DNA from: an uncultured Christensenella sp.
GTDB lineage: Bacteria; Bacillota; Clostridia; Christensenellales; UBA1242
Direction: 5' to 3'
DNA length: 64,000 bases
Assembly: GCA_949296965.1 (NCBI GenBank)
Contig: CASFQL010000010.1
Span: 62,001 to 126,000, forward strand
The notes under the pieces: model-generated
What the model was told of the DNA's origin: nothing
The model's input: only the letters and a program-made list of their open reading frames with translations
Databases searched by the model: none
Made by a program: the position numbers and the translations under genes
Shown: in pieces, positions 61,293-64,000 of the stretch
Layout of the letters: each line of letters opens with the position of its first letter
Position numbering within the stretch: position 1 is the first letter of the stretch

Positions 61293-64000
61293 TTATTTAT
61301 GCTTTTTATCATTATTATCATTTAATTTTTTTGAATGGTCAATCAACTCATTTTTCTTTCTATTTATTTCTTTTCTTTCTTGTGAAAGAATAGTTGAAGT
61401 ATCTGTAATATATGTTTTAGCAGATTTTAGGTATTCAATCTGTGATAATAATTTGTTAGATTTTTTTGTAAATTCTACATATAAAGGTTGATTTAATACT
61501 TCATCATTAGTTTTTTGTTGTTCATATTCATTTTTTAAGACTTCGTATTCATTTTCCAAATTCTTTATTTCTTCATCTAGTTGAGCAATATTTTGCTCTC
61601 TTTGTTCTTTTAATTCTCTCTTTATTGAATTTTTATCTACTGTAAGAGTTGTTTTGCTATAACTTGAAGACATAACTTTATTTTCTTTTTTCTTTTTAGG
61701 AAGTCTACGAATTGAAAATCCTGCAATAGCAAATATTAAAGCAACTACAAGTAATATGGAAGAAACTAATAACCAAACATTTACATCAGTTGGGGAAGTT
61801 GTAGTTGAACTGCTTTCATCATCAGTTTCTGGTATTTCTATTTTATCTGAAACAATGGTGTTATAACTTGACTTCTTTTCGGCATAAGTTGTTTCATCAA
61901 TATCTGTAACTTTTAAGTTATCAAAATATATTGTTCCTTTTGTTGTGTTTTCACTTGTCCCAATTCCTAGTAAAATCTTAACATCGACATCTTCTTTTGC
62001 AAGAATATACATTGAATATTTTTCCCAACCATTATTCTTAGTTGTTGAAACAATAATATTTGAGAAATAATTTCTATCCTCGTTTTTTTCTGTTTTTACA
62101 ACATCTCCATTGTCATCAATAGAAACAAGTTCAAAGAAAGCCCCATACTTTTCTCCGTTTTGGTCAAGTGAGAAATTTGTTTTTATATAGACTGAAATTT
62201 CATAGTAAGAATTTGCTTTTAGGGAATAGGTATAATCGGTAATTATTGTTTGATAAGTTTTTGAGGAGTTAATTAATTTTAAAATATTTTGTGATTTTAA
62301 ATCATCATATGTTCTTAACAACTCGTCAGAAGAATTTACAACTTGGAAAGAAGAACTATCATCTAATTTTTCATAAGTTGCGAAATTAGTAGAAGAATTA
62401 TAAAATCTATTTTCATATAAATCGACATAAGCACACCCATTTTTTGTCATTGTGCTAATATCTGGCGTTTGGCTATCATCGTATTCTGCACAATCAAAAA
62501 AAGCAAAATTATCTGTATATGAACTATTGCTATAACCATTTACTCCAAGTTGTAAACTACAAGAAATAGCACTAATTCCGTTTTTAATATATACTGAATA
62601 AGTTTTCCACTCATTATTAGTATCAATATTTTGAATAGTTGTAAGGACATTTCCGTTGCTGTCAACAAGGTTTATAAATGCAGTTGAGCCATTTACCGTT
62701 TTAACACCAATAGACAATCTAACTATTTTTTGAGTAGAAGAAGAATTTGCACTGAGTGAAATTTTTGAACTTGTGAAATATGTGTCATAACTTGAAACAT
62801 TTCTAATCATTAATACATTTTGATAATCATTAGTTGCCTTATCATAGTTATTTCCGTGATAAGCAGTGTTAACGCCAGGGTTTGTTGGATATCCATAATT
62901 AGCACTATCTACTATAAAATCAGTTGGATTAATTCTAATTATACCACTTTGAGAAGATGTAGTAGAATCTGAATAACTCCAATTTGAAGGGGATAGTGGA
63001 TAGTTGCTATTTGTGTCTGTTATATTAGCAAAATTAAAATCTCCATTTAAAATTGTAGTAGTATCACTTGTGTTACTTGTAAAATCTAAAAGGGAAGATG
63101 TATCACAATCAGAAGAATTTATAGAAATTAAAGTGATATCATCTACAATAGCCCAACCAGAACAAGCCCCTAAACTAATCTTTAAACTAACTTTTTGGTC
63201 TTGTCTAACATCACCTTTTATATACATATAAACTCTTGTAAAACCGTTATAACTATTAAGGCCATTAGAAGAAACTTGATTGGAAAGTGTTACAGCCTCA
63301 ATTTTTGCATCTTCATCAACAGTGTCATCATAAATAGGAGTAAGTGTAAAACTTAAACCATCGCCAGAAATGTTCCCTGTCTTTATTAAGAAAGACAATC
63401 TATAAACTTTATGTTGCTCGATTACAAAATAATTATCCTCACTTGTGGACAAAGAAGAAGTTGTAGAATCTTCGTTAATCATAAGCAAAGATTTTGTATT
63501 ATTAGCAACATTTGTTTTTGCAATATTTTCATCAGTTACATCAAACAAATTATTTAATGTTGAATAAATAATTGAAGAATCATAAACATTTATACTAGAT
63601 TTTACTCCACCAGAGATTGAACTTTTTACCCAATTTTCATCTAAGCCATTTTCAAAATTAAAGTTATTAAGTTGAAGTGATTCAATTTGACTGCCTGAAT
63701 ATTTGGAATTTAAGTCAACAATGTTTAAGGTAGAAGTTGAAGCGGTTTCGTAAAAATCAGCATTTGAAATTTCGTTTATAGTAATCTCATCATAAAATAC
63801 TTCACCCTTTGAAGCAACATTTGAGTTAAAATTAAGAGTTATCGAAAAACTAGCCGTGCTAAATTCACTTGTTGCAACTAAGAAAGAATACTTAGTCCAA
63901 GTATTTGCACTAACTGCGGTAAATTGAGAAACACTATCTCCAAAGGTTGCGGAAATAGAGCCTACGGCACCATTTGCAGTTAAAGCCCACAATGATATTT
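61293..64000 (-). CDS. Large membrane-anchored surface protein, N-terminus beyond the window
   Basis: At least 902 codons, open to the right edge; the TTG at 63992 is not a real start. Several jelly-roll carbohydrate-binding-like modules of ~150 residues recur, each with SSYYE/YRLSFLIKT.., a KISLGA/ILLGIG core and a (Y/F)DNL- or DDI-type end. A membrane helix follows (~735-760 of the visible part), then a basic RRLPKKKK stop-transfer and an unusual ~135-residue coiled-coil cytoplasmic tail. No sortase motif. Probable glycan-binding receptor. Confidence 0.8.
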   Translation of the reverse strand, partial: ISLWALTANGAVGSISATFGDSVSQFTAVSANTWTKYSFLVATSEFSTASFSITLNFNSNVASKGEVFYDEITINEISNADFYETASTSTLNIVDLNSKYSGSQIESLQLNNFNFENGLDENWVKSSISGGVKSSINVYDSSIIYSTLNNLFDVTDENIAKTNVANNTKSLLMINEDSTTSSLSTSEDNYFVIEQHKVYRLSFLIKTGNISGDGLSFTLTPIYDDTVDEDAKIEAVTLSNQVSSNGLNSYNGFTRVYMYIKGDVRQDQKVSLKISLGACSGWAIVDDITLISINSSDCDTSSLLDFTSNTSDTTTILNGDFNFANITDTNSNYPLSPSNWSYSDSTTSSQSGIIRINPTDFIVDSANYGYPTNPGVNTAYHGNNYDKATNDYQNVLMIRNVSSYDTYFTSSKISLSANSSSTQKIVRLSIGVKTVNGSTAFINLVDSNGNVLTTIQNIDTNNEWKTYSVYIKNGISAISCSLQLGVNGYSNSSYTDNFAFFDCAEYDDSQTPDISTMTKNGCAYVDLYENRFYNSSTNFATYEKLDDSSSFQVVNSSDELLRTYDDLKSQNILKLINSSKTYQTIITDYTYSLKANSYYEISVYIKTNFSLDQNGEKYGAFFELVSIDDNGDVVKTEKNEDRNYFSNIIVSTTKNNGWEKYSMYILAKEDVDVKILLGIGTSENTTKGTIYFDNLKVTDIDETTYAEKKSSYNTIVSDKIEIPETDDESSSTTTSPTDVNVWLLVSSILLVVALIFAIAGFSIRRLPKKKKENKVMSSSYSKTTLTVDKNSIKRELKEQREQNIAQLDEEIKNLENEYEVLKNEYEQQKTNDEVLNQPLYVEFTKKSNKLLSQIEYLKSAKTYITDTSTILSQERKEINRKKNELIDHSKKLNDNNDKKHK

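Overview
The window is AT-rich chromosomal DNA (roughly 70% A+T or more by eye) read with the standard bacterial code: UvrA, UvrB, RecJ and PNPase are full length without recoding, and TGA is used as a stop. The gene set (Lgt next to a DivIVA-like gene, RecX, MnmA, RpsO-Pnp, a DUF421/DUF4363 pair, a SpoVB-like flippase, a YtaF/MntP-like protein, Gram-positive style Shine-Dalgarno sites) points to a low-GC Gram-positive Bacillota, probably Clostridia-like and uncultivated. Several large secreted or surface proteins fit a host-associated or gut lifestyle. I cannot name the species.

Layout. 1-4.6 kb: the end of a VirB4-like ATPase gene and a 946-aa protein of unknown function. 4.7-18.1 kb: housekeeping genes (TM2 protein, mnmA, YtaF/MntP-like, membrane XRE regulator, YigZ-like, recX, acpS, a MazF-like toxin behind an unrecognised small gene, RlmD/TrmA-family methyltransferase, lgt, DivIVA-like, a putative metal exporter, pepF). 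18.45 kb: tRNA-Asn. 18.5-32.7 kb: an integrated element that looks like a filamentous phage (inovirus). 33-38 kb: recJ, rpsO, pnp. 38-61 kb: a leucine-rich-repeat secreted protein, an acyltransferase, hisS, rpiB, a lipoprotein, hflX, a 65-aa protein with 15 cysteines, a large anchored surface protein, uvrB-uvrA, a DnaJ-domain protein, the DUF421/DUF4363 pair, a flippase, a LysM protein and a GNAT-like protein. 61.3 kb to the right edge: a second large membrane-anchored surface protein, truncated by the window.

The element in tRNA-Asn has a tyrosine integrase and an XRE repressor facing left, three operator-like palindromes spaced exactly 31 bp apart over divergent promoters, early genes of unknown function, a candidate ssDNA-binding protein, two short membrane proteins (coat candidates) followed by a terminator, membrane and virion-like proteins including a 1127-aa coiled-coil/repeat protein, a Zot/pI-type assembly ATPase, a block of GC-rich hairpins, and a rolling-circle HUH replication protein. 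One hairpin loop carries CTTGATA, the nick motif known from pC194- and phiX174-type origins. The tRNA 3' end occurs three times (18475, 32671, 32826), so integration there was not a single simple event.

Two further patterns stand out. First, five intergenic copies of a ~90-100 bp element (13850, 16055, 38222, 56127, 57462) fold into the same four-way cloverleaf; their arm sequences differ but stay self-complementary. Second, about nine or ten transcription units have a -10 box ending only 5-8 nt before the start codon with no room for a ribosome site, so leaderless mRNAs seem common here, whereas the phage genes mostly carry strong Shine-Dalgarno sites.
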